A stretch of DNA of 16,379 nucleotides from Planctomycetota bacterium (GTDB taxonomy: Bacteria > Planctomycetota > Phycisphaerae > WQYP01). The stretch covers positions 1 through 16,379 of the forward strand of contig JAKCCC010000007.1 in assembly GCA_021838985.1 (NCBI GenBank), given 5' to 3'. The notes under the pieces are model-generated. The model had not been told where the DNA came from. It ran no database searches and saw nothing but the letters and a program-made list of their open reading frames with translations. This document shows positions 6,647 to 14,325 of this stretch, in pieces (the first letter of the stretch is position 1; each line of letters starts with the position of its first letter). The translations under genes were made by a program, and so were the position numbers.

Positions 6647-8257
6647 TCACAAGTGTCTCAGGCGGGCGTCGGATAAATCGAGACGGTACATCAGCTCATT
6701 GTAATCGTACCGCGGCGTCGGATGGGAGTTGCCGGAAAAAGTGTTGGAATAGGTTCCCTGAAAATAGATGACCCGGCCGCCCTGTTGGTCGAAAAAGGGA
6801 AGTTGGGTCGGATTATAAAAGGAATAATCAGGGTGGGTGGCAATCTTACGCGCATAGCGCCACGGACCAGTGGGTTGATCGGCGCACGAAAACCAGATTT
6901 CACCCAGCAGGGACGTTCCACCAAATTGACCGCCAATCATAATCCATTTATGGAGATAGTCATTCCAATAAAAGGAACCGCCCGACCAGTCCAAGGGCTT
7001 CCTGGTATCCGCGTCAACAATTTGGAAATGAGCCTCGGAGGGTTTAATCAAACCGGCGGATATCAATTCCCGCTCCTGGAGTTCATTGAGTGGATCGGTA
7101 TCACGTTTCCAGCCCCAGATCGGCGCGCCGTTGCTGGCCCGTTCCACCTGTGATTGCCGCTTCGCGTAACGCGTGCCCGGGGTCAGGCACGTAAAGGCCT
7201 CGTAGCGACTCGAATCTACAATGGCCGACAATGTGGCTGGGACGCGGACCGTTGGGAAATGCGTGGAGGGGGCCGCAAATAGCCGATATTCTTTTCCCGC
7301 CTCAACATAAACCGCGGGGTGTCCGCCCAACATGCGCCAAGTTTCATGGTAGGCGTAGATCGCGTACTTACGAAAAATTTGCATCTTATCGTCCCAGAGC
7401 GCCAAGCCATGTTCCAGCATCTTGGTAAGGCTCGCCCGGCGCGAGTAATGCGCCACCATCAATTCCGCACCCTTCGGACCTGGAATCACGGTCAATCCAC
7501 CCAGCCAGACCACCCCGCCCGGCTCGCTGGGCAGTGGGCACATCGCCCGGCAAAAGCCGGTTTTATCGGTGAAATAATCATAATTTATTCCCACTTCCGG
7601 CGGCAGGCCGCCGTGACTTGGCAAATCTGACCTGGCTCCGGAGGACCGGAAATTTCCCAAGGGGTACGCCAGGCGCACCGTATCTCCCCAAATCCAGTAG
7701 ATTCGCCCCCGGTACACGGTGGCCAACACGCTGTCTTGCCCCGTTACCTTCCCGTTAAGCAGCGGCTGGCGGATCGGCGTTTTTCGGCTCAGAATGACGC
7801 TATCCCGATAGATACCCTCGCCGGTGGCCCGATACAGCCGCTGCGCTATATTGGTCCGGTGGATGCGAACGGTTGTTGTGTTGCCGGGCCTTACGTCGAG
7901 CGCCACGCCGACATAGCCGAAACCATCTTTCGGGTATTCGTAGCCGGGGCTGCTCACAAAGAAATACACCTTTTGGCCCATCAAGCCCGGATCTTCCACC
8001 GCGGTGTAACCGGCGCTATCGGTATAAAAGCGAACATTATTAGTCGTCCGCAACTCCACCAGCGGCACGCCCCGCCCAGTCTGTTCATCCACAACGTGAA
8101 TGCCAAAAGCGGCGGGAGATCCGCGGTGGGTCTTATCGGCTGGCGAATCGGCCTTTGCTCCAGCGGTTCCCCCGCCCGGACGCAATAGGCCTACCCCGCC
8201 CACTACACCAAGCAGGCTCCCTCCCAGCCAACGCCGACGATTGATATCACCACCCAC
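6647..8257 (-). CDS. secreted DUF4185-like beta-propeller protein with Tat-type signal
   Basis: This 536-residue exported protein has no known activity. The N-terminus NRRRWLGGSLLGVVGGVGLL resembles a twin-arginine signal (RRRW at 7-10). A small beta-sandwich of carboxypeptidase-regulatory type seems to follow (about 50-130: GIHVVDEQTGRGVPLVELRT, then TDSAGYTAVEDP). The rest (about 135-536) resembles a five-bladed propeller as in DUF4185 and glycosidase-like proteins, with WIWGDT, GNFRSSGA, WKRDTDPLNE, SFYNPTQLPFFD and TPRYDYNELMYRLDL. Close relatives with this layout are, from memory, common in planctomycetes. Such folds often act on carbohydrates, but no catalytic set is assignable. The start is a GTG, with GGAGG 11 nt upstream; no in-frame ATG precedes the signal. 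It stands alone between repeats and an IS remnant. Confidence 0.8.
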   Translation of the reverse strand: MGGDINRRRWLGGSLLGVVGGVGLLRPGGGTAGAKADSPADKTHRGSPAAFGIHVVDEQTGRGVPLVELRTTNNVRFYTDSAGYTAVEDPGLMGQKVYFFVSSPGYEYPKDGFGYVGVALDVRPGNTTTVRIHRTNIAQRLYRATGEGIYRDSVILSRKTPIRQPLLNGKVTGQDSVLATVYRGRIYWIWGDTVRLAYPLGNFRSSGARSDLPSHGGLPPEVGINYDYFTDKTGFCRAMCPLPSEPGGVVWLGGLTVIPGPKGAELMVAHYSRRASLTKMLEHGLALWDDKMQIFRKYAIYAYHETWRMLGGHPAVYVEAGKEYRLFAAPSTHFPTVRVPATLSAIVDSSRYEAFTCLTPGTRYAKRQSQVERASNGAPIWGWKRDTDPLNELQERELISAGLIKPSEAHFQIVDADTRKPLDWSGGSFYWNDYLHKWIMIGGQFGGTSLLGEIWFSCADQPTGPWRYARKIATHPDYSFYNPTQLPFFDQQGGRVIYFQGTYSNTFSGNSHPTPRYDYNELMYRLDLSDARLRHL

Positions 8258-8502
8258 GTGTTGTCAGGCCTCCATCGAATGCCGCATGGATTGCCCAGCT
8301 CGGCGAAAACACCACACGGATTAACCATCCTTTTACGGGTTACCAAGTCGATTGAACAGCATACCCGTCTGGGTCAAATAATCCAGGCAATTCCAACCAA
8401 CACGCTGGCCTCCGGGTTAAGCTCTGAGAAAATGCCAGTGCGTTGTCAAACGATAAATTTCGGGTTGGCGAAAGAGCCGCAGACTTGCCATCGAACCTGA
8501 AG

Positions 8503-8559
8503 CACCGGCCTTTGGGCCGGTGAACCTCCGGGTCGCCGTAACGAGTCGCCCGCGGCGAC
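8503..8559 (+). repeat. palindromic insert 1 in the transposase remnant
   Basis: Two perfect hairpins stand side by side: CACCGGCC-TTTG-GGCCGGTG (8503-8522) and GTCGCC-CGC-GGCGAC (8545-8559). They lie between the N-terminal and middle transposase pieces and coincide with a stop codon and a frame change. The second hairpin belongs to the GTCGC/GCGAC set seen at five other places in the window. Confidence 0.65.
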
Positions 8560-8710
8560 CTGCTGGAATTCAAAAGCGAGCCAATCACTTCGGATGCCGA
8601 GGCGGTGCTGCTGGGGAAAGCGAACTGCCGGCTGTACCTGACGGAGCGGGCTTCCGCCTGTGTGCGTGACCCGCGGAACCAGGACCGGATTGAGCACGAG
8701 CAGGAGACCA

Positions 8711-8840
8711 GGTCGCCGGAGAAGGCGACTCGACAAAGCTTGCCCGCCTGCCGGCGGGGCCTGCCCGCCCACTGGTCGCCGAGGAGGGCTACTCGACAAA
8801 GTCCTGCTCGCCCCCGGCGAGGCGAGCGGGGCGAGCGGAT
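8711..8840 (+). repeat. two tandem repeat units, insert 2 in the transposase remnant
   Basis: Unit 1 (8711-8773) and unit 2 (8774-8840) both begin GGTCGCCG and contain ACTCGACAAAG, then a C-rich/G-rich palindromic stretch (GCCTGCCGGCGGGGC in unit 1; CTCGCCCCCGGCGAGGCGAG in unit 2). Unit 1 opens with the stem GTCGCC-GGAGAA-GGCGAC (8712-8729). In unit 2 the second arm has decayed to GGCTAC. Part of unit 2 matches 3261-3304. The block sits where the transposase core should be. Confidence 0.7.
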
Positions 8841-9020
8841 ACGAGCCGCCTGAAACTGGTCAAGATCGGGGCGGTGGTGCGCACCGGCGTGCGGCGGCTG
8901 GTGTGGCCTCTGCCGGGCGGCTACCCGTTGGAGGACTTGTTCCACCTGATCTTCCGGCGGTTCCGGGAACTACCCCTGCCGACGCGGCCGCAGGTCGCCA
9001 TTCAGCTAAATACCGGTTAG

Positions 9021-9276
9021 GAGGCGAAAGGCAGGTCCGAACTCATCCATTGGTGGGGGTTTCAGAGCCATTAGGTAAAGCCAATGGGGTCCGGAGACGC
9101 CCTGCGCAGAATGGCCTAACGCCTGTTTTTGAAGTTGGCGGCGAGGCGGAACGGCCCTATTTGGGGCTACCGATACGACCAGCAGGCCGTCGGACCTGCG
9201 CTGGGTCGCCGTTTGAAAAACCGATGAAATATTCAGGCTAACTGGGCTGATCCCGTCTGAAAGAGCTGTCGAGCCG
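9021..9276. other. gene-free stretch after the transposase remnant
   Basis: This is probably the 3' flank of the old insertion sequence; it could include its right end near GATGAAATATTCAGGCTAA (9223-9241). I could not find a matching inverted copy on the left side at 8258-8431, so the element's borders are not set. A plus-strand open frame to 9241 runs through here but is a by-product of the decayed frames. Confidence 0.35.
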
Positions 9277-10395
9277 TCACGTCACCCGATGCCGGAACAG
9301 CCAGGAGGCGGTCAGCAGACTTACCAGGGCAATCAGCGCCATGGGAATGAATTCGGGCCATAATTGGCGCACGGTGGCGCCCTGCAGAAACGCTTCTCGC
9401 ACGGCCTGCACATCGTAGCGCATCGGGTTGAGCAACGTAATATCCCGCACCACCCGCGGCATATTGGCGATGGGTGTGGCCAGGCCGGACAGCAGGGCGC
9501 AGGGCATCACTACCGCGAAAGACCCCAGCAACGCCTGCTGCATGGTGGAAGATATCGAGGAGACCAACAACCCCAAACCCGCCGCCGCGATAATGAACAG
9601 TACAAAACAGAGCGCAATGGCTCCGGCGGATCCATAATAGGGCACCTGGAACCAGTACCGCACGATCAAGAAAATAGCCGCCGATTGGGCCAGTCCAATT
9701 AAGATCGGCGGAGCGACCTTGCCGAGCATAATTTCCAGCGGAGTAAAGGGCGTCACCAGGAGTTGATCGAAAGTGCCCTGTTCGCGCTCCCGGGCCACGG
9801 ACATGGCGGTGAGAATCATGACGGCGATCATGGTAATCAGGCCGATGATGGCCGGTGTGATTTGCCAGCGGGAGAGCAAATCAGGGTTGAACCAGGAGCG
9901 GATGCGCAGGGACACGGACGGCGGCGCGCGGCCGGCGGGACGGCGCGGGATGGAAAAATTAAATTGGCTGACGATCTGATTCAAATAGCCGATAGCCAGG
10001 GCGGCGGTGTTGGAGTTGCGGCCATCGGCGATAACTTGCAGGTCGGCGCTGCGGCCCAGCAAGATCTCGCGCTGAAAATGCCGGGGGATCTGTACGATCA
10101 GCAGCGCCCGCCGCGAATCCAATAACGGCCGCGCCTGCTGGATATTGCCGACCTGGCCGATCCGTGTAAAGATGCCCGATCCATCCAGACGGCTGAGGAA
10201 TTGAACCGACTCGCGGGAGCGGCTCTGGTCGATCAGCACATAGGGCACGTGGGTCAGATCAAAGGTTCCCGCGTAACCGAAGACGATCATTTGCACCAGC
10301 GGCGGAATCACCACGACAAACCGGCTGCGCGGGTCTTTGATGATTGCGCCCAGCTCTTTACGGATCAGGGCCAAAATGCGCCAGAACCCATTCAT
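9277..10395 (-). CDS. ABC-2 type permease, YbhR-like
   Basis: This is a 372-residue inner-membrane subunit of the export system encoded with the next three genes. The layout is a cytoplasmic amphipathic start (RILALIRKELGAIIKDPRS), TM1 (about 25-44), a large periplasmic domain (about 45-178), then five TM segments (about 180-200, 227-247, 256-278, 287-310, 350-368). AREREQGTFDQLLVTPFTPL (201-220) is the cytoplasmic coupling region that meets the ATPase. Size and topology match YbhR (368 residues) and the ABC2_membrane_3 family. The ATG at 10395 is one base after the TGA of the upstream permease (TGACATG), so the two are translationally coupled and probably form a heterodimer. Substrate unknown; YbhFSR relatives have been linked to drug and cation export. 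Confidence 0.92.
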   Translation of the reverse strand: MNGFWRILALIRKELGAIIKDPRSRFVVVIPPLVQMIVFGYAGTFDLTHVPYVLIDQSRSRESVQFLSRLDGSGIFTRIGQVGNIQQARPLLDSRRALLIVQIPRHFQREILLGRSADLQVIADGRNSNTAALAIGYLNQIVSQFNFSIPRRPAGRAPPSVSLRIRSWFNPDLLSRWQITPAIIGLITMIAVMILTAMSVAREREQGTFDQLLVTPFTPLEIMLGKVAPPILIGLAQSAAIFLIVRYWFQVPYYGSAGAIALCFVLFIIAAAGLGLLVSSISSTMQQALLGSFAVVMPCALLSGLATPIANMPRVVRDITLLNPMRYDVQAVREAFLQGATVRQLWPEFIPMALIALVSLLTASWLFRHRVT

Positions 10396-10396
10396 G

Positions 10397-11530
10397 TCAC
10401 ACCAATCGCTTCACGGTCAGCCGCCGCGTCATCCCCAGCAGAAGCACCGCCATTACGACCAGCACCGCGGCGTTCGGAACAACCACGCTCCAGATATCCC
10501 CGGCCAGGAACAGCGTTTGCAGCAGGGCCACGAAGTAACGCGCCGGCAGCACATAGGTGATGGCCTGCACCGCCGGCGGCATGCTGCGGAGGTCAAAGAT
10601 AAATCCGGAGAGCATCATGGCCGGCAAGAAGGTCAGCAGCAGCGCGGCCTGGCTGGCGATAAATTGATTTTTGGCGCGGGTGGAGATAAACAAGCCCATC
10701 CCCAACGCTACGAGCAGATATAACGCCGCCACCAGGATCAGCACCGGCAGGGAGCCGCGCAGCGGCACGTGAAACAACAGGCGCGCCGCGGCCACGGTCA
10801 CCGCAAATCCGGTCATGCCCAGACCGAAATACGGAAGAATTTTGCTGATGACGATTTCCCCCGGTTTTACCGGCGTGGCGAACAAAGCCTCAAATGTGCC
10901 GCGCTCCCATTCCCGCGCCACCACCAACGCGGTCATCAGCGCGCCGATCAGGGTCATAATCAGCACCAGCAAGCCCGGCACCAGGAAGTAGCGGCTGTTG
11001 AGGCCGCGGTTAAACCAGATTTGGGGTTGCAGGGACACCGGTGCAATCTCCCGCCAACCATGGGTTAACGCCCGTTGGGCCAGCCAAGCCGCAATAACGC
11101 CCCGGGCATAATTCTGAATCAGCCGGGCCCGATTGGCGTCGATGCTGTCCGTGACGTATTGAAGACGGGCATGGCCTGCGGCCAGCTGCCGGGAAAATTC
11201 GTGCCGCAAACGGAGGATGCCATCCACGCGCCCCGCGGATAATAATTTCTCGGCGGCCGCCATGGAATAAAGGGCGCGAGGACGGAAATAGCGCGAACCG
11301 GCAAAGGCCCCGAAAAGCGATTGGGCGGCGGGGGAGTGGTCTTCCAACACCACGGCGATCGGCACGTGATGGGCGTCCAGTGACAGGCCGTAGCCGAACA
11401 GTAAGATCAGCAACAGCGGCAAAACAATGCCCAGGGCGATGCTGCTGGGGTCGCGCAGCATCTGCCGCGCTTCCTTGCGGCTCATGGCAAAAATCCGCCG
11501 CGGCTTCGCCAGTTTAGCCCGGGCGCTCAT
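10397..11530 (-). CDS. ABC-2 type permease, YbhS-like
   Basis: This is a 377-residue inner-membrane protein, the same length as E. coli YbhS. RRIFAMSRKEARQMLRDPSS precedes TM1 (about 31-50). A periplasmic domain (51-178) and five more TM segments follow. REWERGTFEALFATPVKPGE (206-225) is the coupling region, parallel to that of the second permease. The start at 11530 is preferred because GGAG lies 7 nt upstream and the protein then has the usual length. An in-frame ATG at 11560 adds 10 residues and has no clear RBS. The gene is coupled downstream to its partner, but 614 bp of repeats separate it from the ATPase gene upstream. It may therefore be transcribed separately. Confidence 0.92.
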   Translation of the reverse strand: MSARAKLAKPRRIFAMSRKEARQMLRDPSSIALGIVLPLLLILLFGYGLSLDAHHVPIAVVLEDHSPAAQSLFGAFAGSRYFRPRALYSMAAAEKLLSAGRVDGILRLRHEFSRQLAAGHARLQYVTDSIDANRARLIQNYARGVIAAWLAQRALTHGWREIAPVSLQPQIWFNRGLNSRYFLVPGLLVLIMTLIGALMTALVVAREWERGTFEALFATPVKPGEIVISKILPYFGLGMTGFAVTVAAARLLFHVPLRGSLPVLILVAALYLLVALGMGLFISTRAKNQFIASQAALLLTFLPAMMLSGFIFDLRSMPPAVQAITYVLPARYFVALLQTLFLAGDIWSVVVPNAAVLVVMAVLLLGMTRRLTVKRLV

Positions 11531-11621
11531 GCGCGTACTCCGAAAATAGACGCCGTACATTGGTGCGGGCTGGCGGTGCGGGGCGTCGGGCTTTCACCGC
11601 GGATTCCACCTCCGGCCAGCC

Positions 11622-11680
11622 GGAGCTATACCGCGCGCACGCAAGGCTGAGACCTGGTTGGAAGGTCGCCCCAAGGGGCG
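11622..11680. repeat. small palindromes upstream of the permease genes
   Basis: CCGGCCAGCCGGAGCTATA resembles the closing arm of the outer hairpin family (CCGG...GCTATA). Shortly after is the perfect palindrome CGCCCC-AA-GGGGCG (11667-11680). Both lie just upstream of the first permease gene, in what would be its 5' region. Confidence 0.5.
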
Positions 11681-11779
11681 GTCCGCTGGCCCCGGCCGCG
11701 ATGGTTTTAATCTTATGTGCCGGTAGTAGGTACAACGCTCGTTCCCTGTTAAGTCCGCGCCTGCGATGACGAACTGTAT

Positions 11780-11972
11780 CACAATCCTTCAAAATCCTTG
11801 CGCCGTGCGAAGATTTTATTCGTCACCAGAACATCCTTTTATCCGGCGGACCGCTACCCCCGGCAAGGTCTCCAGGGGCGACTCCTCGATCCGCCATGGC
11901 CGATCCGGCTCCGCGCGGACCGGGGGCTATAGGTGTGGTTGCGGCTCCGCCGCGCCGGGTGGTCCGTGGTTC
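11780..11972 (+). repeat. composite palindromic repeat, copy B (53-nt loop)
   Basis: The modules are CACAATCCTTCAAAATCCTTG (from 11780), GCGCCGTGCGAAGATTTT (11800-11817) and TTCGTC, then the outer arms TACCCCCGGC (11855-11864) and ACCGGGGGCTATA (11919-11931), then GGTTGCGGCTCCGCCGCGC and GGTCCGTGG. The 53-nt loop begins with AGGTCTCCAGGGGCGACTC, the inner element. The stretch 11844-11864 is identical over 21 bases to the reverse complement of 15554-15574. Confidence 0.8.
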
Positions 11973-12059
11973 TGGTGTTTCGGGTCACCCGCGGCTCATC
12001 ATTCCGCTTCCGCATGCGGCTTCGGGCGATCCAGTCTTGTTCGGTTCACCGCGCTGAAG

Positions 12060-12073
12060 GTCGCCGTAGCGAC
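12060..12073. repeat. solo GTCGC/GCGAC hairpin with TCTGCGACGCGG flank
   Basis: GTCGC-CGTA-GCGAC, with AG before it and TCTGCGACGCGG after it, matches the loop of composite copy C (minus strand) at 23 of 28 positions. Most of the differences fall in the 4-nt loop. No outer hairpin surrounds it here. Confidence 0.65.
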
Positions 12074-12134
12074 TCTGCGACGCGGTGCTTGGGGTTCCCC
12101 CTTTTGTGTCTCTCACCACGGATGACACTGGTTA

Positions 12135-12159
12135 CCCAGCGCGGCTACGCCGCGCTGGG
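12135..12159. repeat. perfect 11-bp palindrome over the ATPase stop codon
   Basis: CCCAGCGCGGC-TAC-GCCGCGCTGGG is a perfect inverted repeat with a 3-nt loop. The ATPase gene's TAG (12145-12147, minus strand) lies at the loop. The core GCGGCTACGCCGCGC is the same as the tail of composite repeat A. It may end or slow transcription, or protect mRNA ends. It has no T-run on either side. Confidence 0.75.
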
Positions 12160-14148
12160 TTGATCCCGGCGCACCACATGAATGAAGGCGTCTTCCATGG
12201 TCGGCTCGGTGAGGGCGGCGGTGGCGCCAAGCTGCCGGATGGCGGCGGGCGTCCCCTGCGCGAGAATCCGGCCGTTCATCATAATTACCATGCGGTCGCA
12301 GTATTCGGTTTCTTCCATAAAGTGCGTGGTAACCACGATCGTTACTCCCTCGTCCGCCATGGCGGTGATGCGTTTCCAAAATTCCCGACGGGCCAGCGGA
12401 TCAACACCGGAAGTGGGCTCATCCAGAAAAAGAATACGCGGTTCGTGCAGCAGCGCGCAGGCCATGGCCAAACGGCGCTTAAACCCATCGGGAATACGGC
12501 CGGTGGCGCTGGCCAGCAGCGCGCCGAACCCGAATTCCGCCACCGCCCAGGCCAGACGTTGGCGGCGGCGCCGACCGCGCAAACCGTAGGCGCTGGCGAA
12601 AAATTCGAGGTTGTCGCGGACGCTTAAATGGCTGTAGAGGGAAAATTTCTGGGCCACATAGCCCACGGTTTGCCGGGCCGAGGCCCGAGCATGGCGCAGA
12701 TCATGGCCGGCCACGCGAAGGGTGCCGGAAGTCAGCGGCAAAAGGCCGCAAAGCATGCGGAAGGTGGTGCTTTTGCCAGCGCCATTGGGGCCTAACAAAC
12801 CAAAAATTTCTCCGCGGCTTATTTGGAAATTAACCTGATCCACCGCGACAAAGGTTCCAAACCGTCGGACCAGCTCGCGCACTTCGACTACCGGTTCGGC
12901 GGATGGCGTGGAGACGGTCTGTGGCGGCGGCGCCCCGCGCGCCGACGCCGGCAGCGGCGCGCCGCCACCAGGGCTGGCCGGAAGATCCCGCGACGGCATC
13001 AGCGGTAGTACCACGGCGGGCACCTGGGGCGCGGCGGCTGGCGCCGGGGCCGGTTCATGGCCGGGGCGCCCCGCGCTTTCCCATGGAGCTACGTTCATTC
13101 CACCTACGCGGCCTGCGGAGGAGGAGGGGGCATCGGGTGGTTGGGGCGCTCCGCTCGGCGGACGCGCCATCGCCTGCCGCAACAGCACCATAAAACCGTC
13201 GGCGAAATGCGGTTGAACCTCTTTGAAAACCGTAACCTGGCGTTCCGCGTCCCGGAATCCTGGCTCGTCAGGAAGGGATGGGGGCGTGGCCGTGGCCCCG
13301 GCTGGCGTTTTAAAAACCACGCGCACCTGGCCACCTTCGGGGACGGCATCCACCACGGCGGAATTGGTCAGCCATGCCGCCGCAACCCGCCGCGGTTGAA
13401 CCCCCGGCCGAGTCGCCAGGTGAAACGTGCGTTGCCGGGCATAATCCGCCACCGCCTGCGGCGCGCCTTCGGCCAAAATCCTGCCCTGAAACATCACCAC
13501 CGTATGGCCGCAAAACTCGGCCTCCTCCAGATAGGGCGTGCTGACCAACACGGTGAGCGACTGTTTTTTAACCAGGTCCAGCAAAATGCTCCACAACTCC
13601 CGCCGCGAAACCGGATCCACACCCACCGTCGGTTCGTCCAGCACCAACAGGCGTGGAGATTGCACCAGGGCGCAGGCGAGGCCCAGCTTTTGTTTCATGC
13701 CGCCGGATAGCCGGCCCGCCAGACGATCGCTAAACCGCCCGAGATTGGTCATGGAAAACAATATCGGATAACGCCCCCGGCGCTCCCGGGTCGATACGTT
13801 ATGCAGATCCGCGTATAGATCAAGATTTTCCTGCACGGTTAAATCTTCATACAGACCAAATTTCTGGGGCATGTAGCTGACGCTCGATTCCGCGGCGTGT
13901 GGTGATTGGACGATGTTGTGTCCCAGCACGGTAATTTCACCGGAATCCGGCGGCATCAAACCCATGATCAATCGAATCAGGGTGGTTTTTCCGGCGCCGT
14001 CGGGTCCCACCAGCGCCACCATCGCCCCCTTTGGCACCGTCAAAGCTACGCCGTCGAGGGCTTTCGTCCTGGCGGCGTGACCTTGGCCGCGGAACGATTT
14101 ACACACCGCCCGGCAGAGAACTACGGAATTTGACGCCGGAACGTCCAT
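12145..14148 (-). CDS. fused double ABC ATPase, YbhF/RbbA-like
   Basis: This 667-residue cytoplasmic protein drives the two permeases. NBD1: Walker A GPDGAGKTT (48-56), Q95, signature LSGGMKQKLGL (148-158), Walker B LLVLDEP (167-173), H-loop position STPYLEEAE (203-211) with Pro in place of His. A linker rich in Pro, Ala and Gly spans about 328-418. NBD2: Walker A GPNGAGKST (453-461), Q500, signature position IPDGFKRRLAM (552-562) instead of LSGGQ, Walker B ILFLDEPTSG (572-581), H609 in TTHFMEE. The fold therefore forms one complete ATP site and one degenerate one. YbhF has 578 residues; the surplus is mostly linker. ATG 14148 has GAGG 5 nt upstream. The last residues are encoded by a palindromic repeat. 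Confidence 0.94.
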   Translation of the reverse strand: MDVPASNSVVLCRAVCKSFRGQGHAARTKALDGVALTVPKGAMVALVGPDGAGKTTLIRLIMGLMPPDSGEITVLGHNIVQSPHAAESSVSYMPQKFGLYEDLTVQENLDLYADLHNVSTRERRGRYPILFSMTNLGRFSDRLAGRLSGGMKQKLGLACALVQSPRLLVLDEPTVGVDPVSRRELWSILLDLVKKQSLTVLVSTPYLEEAEFCGHTVVMFQGRILAEGAPQAVADYARQRTFHLATRPGVQPRRVAAAWLTNSAVVDAVPEGGQVRVVFKTPAGATATPPSLPDEPGFRDAERQVTVFKEVQPHFADGFMVLLRQAMARPPSGAPQPPDAPSSSAGRVGGMNVAPWESAGRPGHEPAPAPAAAPQVPAVVLPLMPSRDLPASPGGGAPLPASARGAPPPQTVSTPSAEPVVEVRELVRRFGTFVAVDQVNFQISRGEIFGLLGPNGAGKSTTFRMLCGLLPLTSGTLRVAGHDLRHARASARQTVGYVAQKFSLYSHLSVRDNLEFFASAYGLRGRRRRQRLAWAVAEFGFGALLASATGRIPDGFKRRLAMACALLHEPRILFLDEPTSGVDPLARREFWKRITAMADEGVTIVVTTHFMEETEYCDRMVIMMNGRILAQGTPAAIRQLGATAALTEPTMEDAFIHVVRRDQPSAA

Positions 14149-14205
14149 TTGAACCTCGGATATCCTGAAAATCCCGCCGTTACTTTTTCATAGCCCGGAG
14201 CGTAA

Positions 14206-14278
14206 GCGGTGGAGCGGGGTGATATTTCCGGTCTGGGATTCCCTAAGGCTAGGTCGACGAGGGCTTCCGCTCCACCAA
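14206..14278. repeat. inverted repeat between adaptor and ATPase genes
   Basis: GGTGGAGCGG (14208-14217) and its exact reverse complement CCGCTCCACC (14267-14276) are 49 bp apart, in the 177-bp gap between hlyD-type and ATPase genes. It could lower read-through or stabilise the upstream mRNA. Another dispersed repeat is equally possible. Confidence 0.55.
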
Positions 14279-14325
14279 TTAATCCCCAAGCCCAAATTCC
14301 CGGCGCCCCGTGTTTTCGCGGCGGG

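Larger units (their letters stand above)
8432..9020 (+). pseudogene. IS1380-type transposase remnant in three frames
   Basis: Three pieces look like one transposase. MPVRCQTINFGLAKE (from 8432) resembles the usual N-terminus and stops at 8498-8500. SEPITSDAEAVLLGKA then LYLTERASACVRDPRNQDR (8575-8700, another frame) resembles the ITSDAG...LTER...RDPRDP..RIEH block. RLKLVKIGAVVRTGVRRL followed by PLEDLFHLIFRRFREL (8850-9020, third frame) resembles the IS1380 C-terminus. Intact members have about 430-500 residues, so most of the middle, including the DDE core, is gone. The two junctions (about 8500-8560 and 8705-8845) are filled with GC-rich palindromic repeats. Terminal inverted repeats were not found. 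The family call is from memory of conserved blocks. Confidence 0.65.

Noticed and set aside
8660..9241. 193-codon plus-strand open frame
   Set aside because: It crosses repeat units and transposase pieces in a frame different from both flanking pieces. The recognisable C-terminal transposase sequence is in another frame.
11780..11972. CRISPR array
   Set aside because: The repeats are few, far apart, composite and in both orientations, with no regular repeat-spacer pattern and no cas genes.
12085..14133. Several plus-strand frames opposite the ATPase gene
   Set aside because: They mirror the strong minus-strand ABC ATPase coding sequence, whose Walker and signature motifs are clear.
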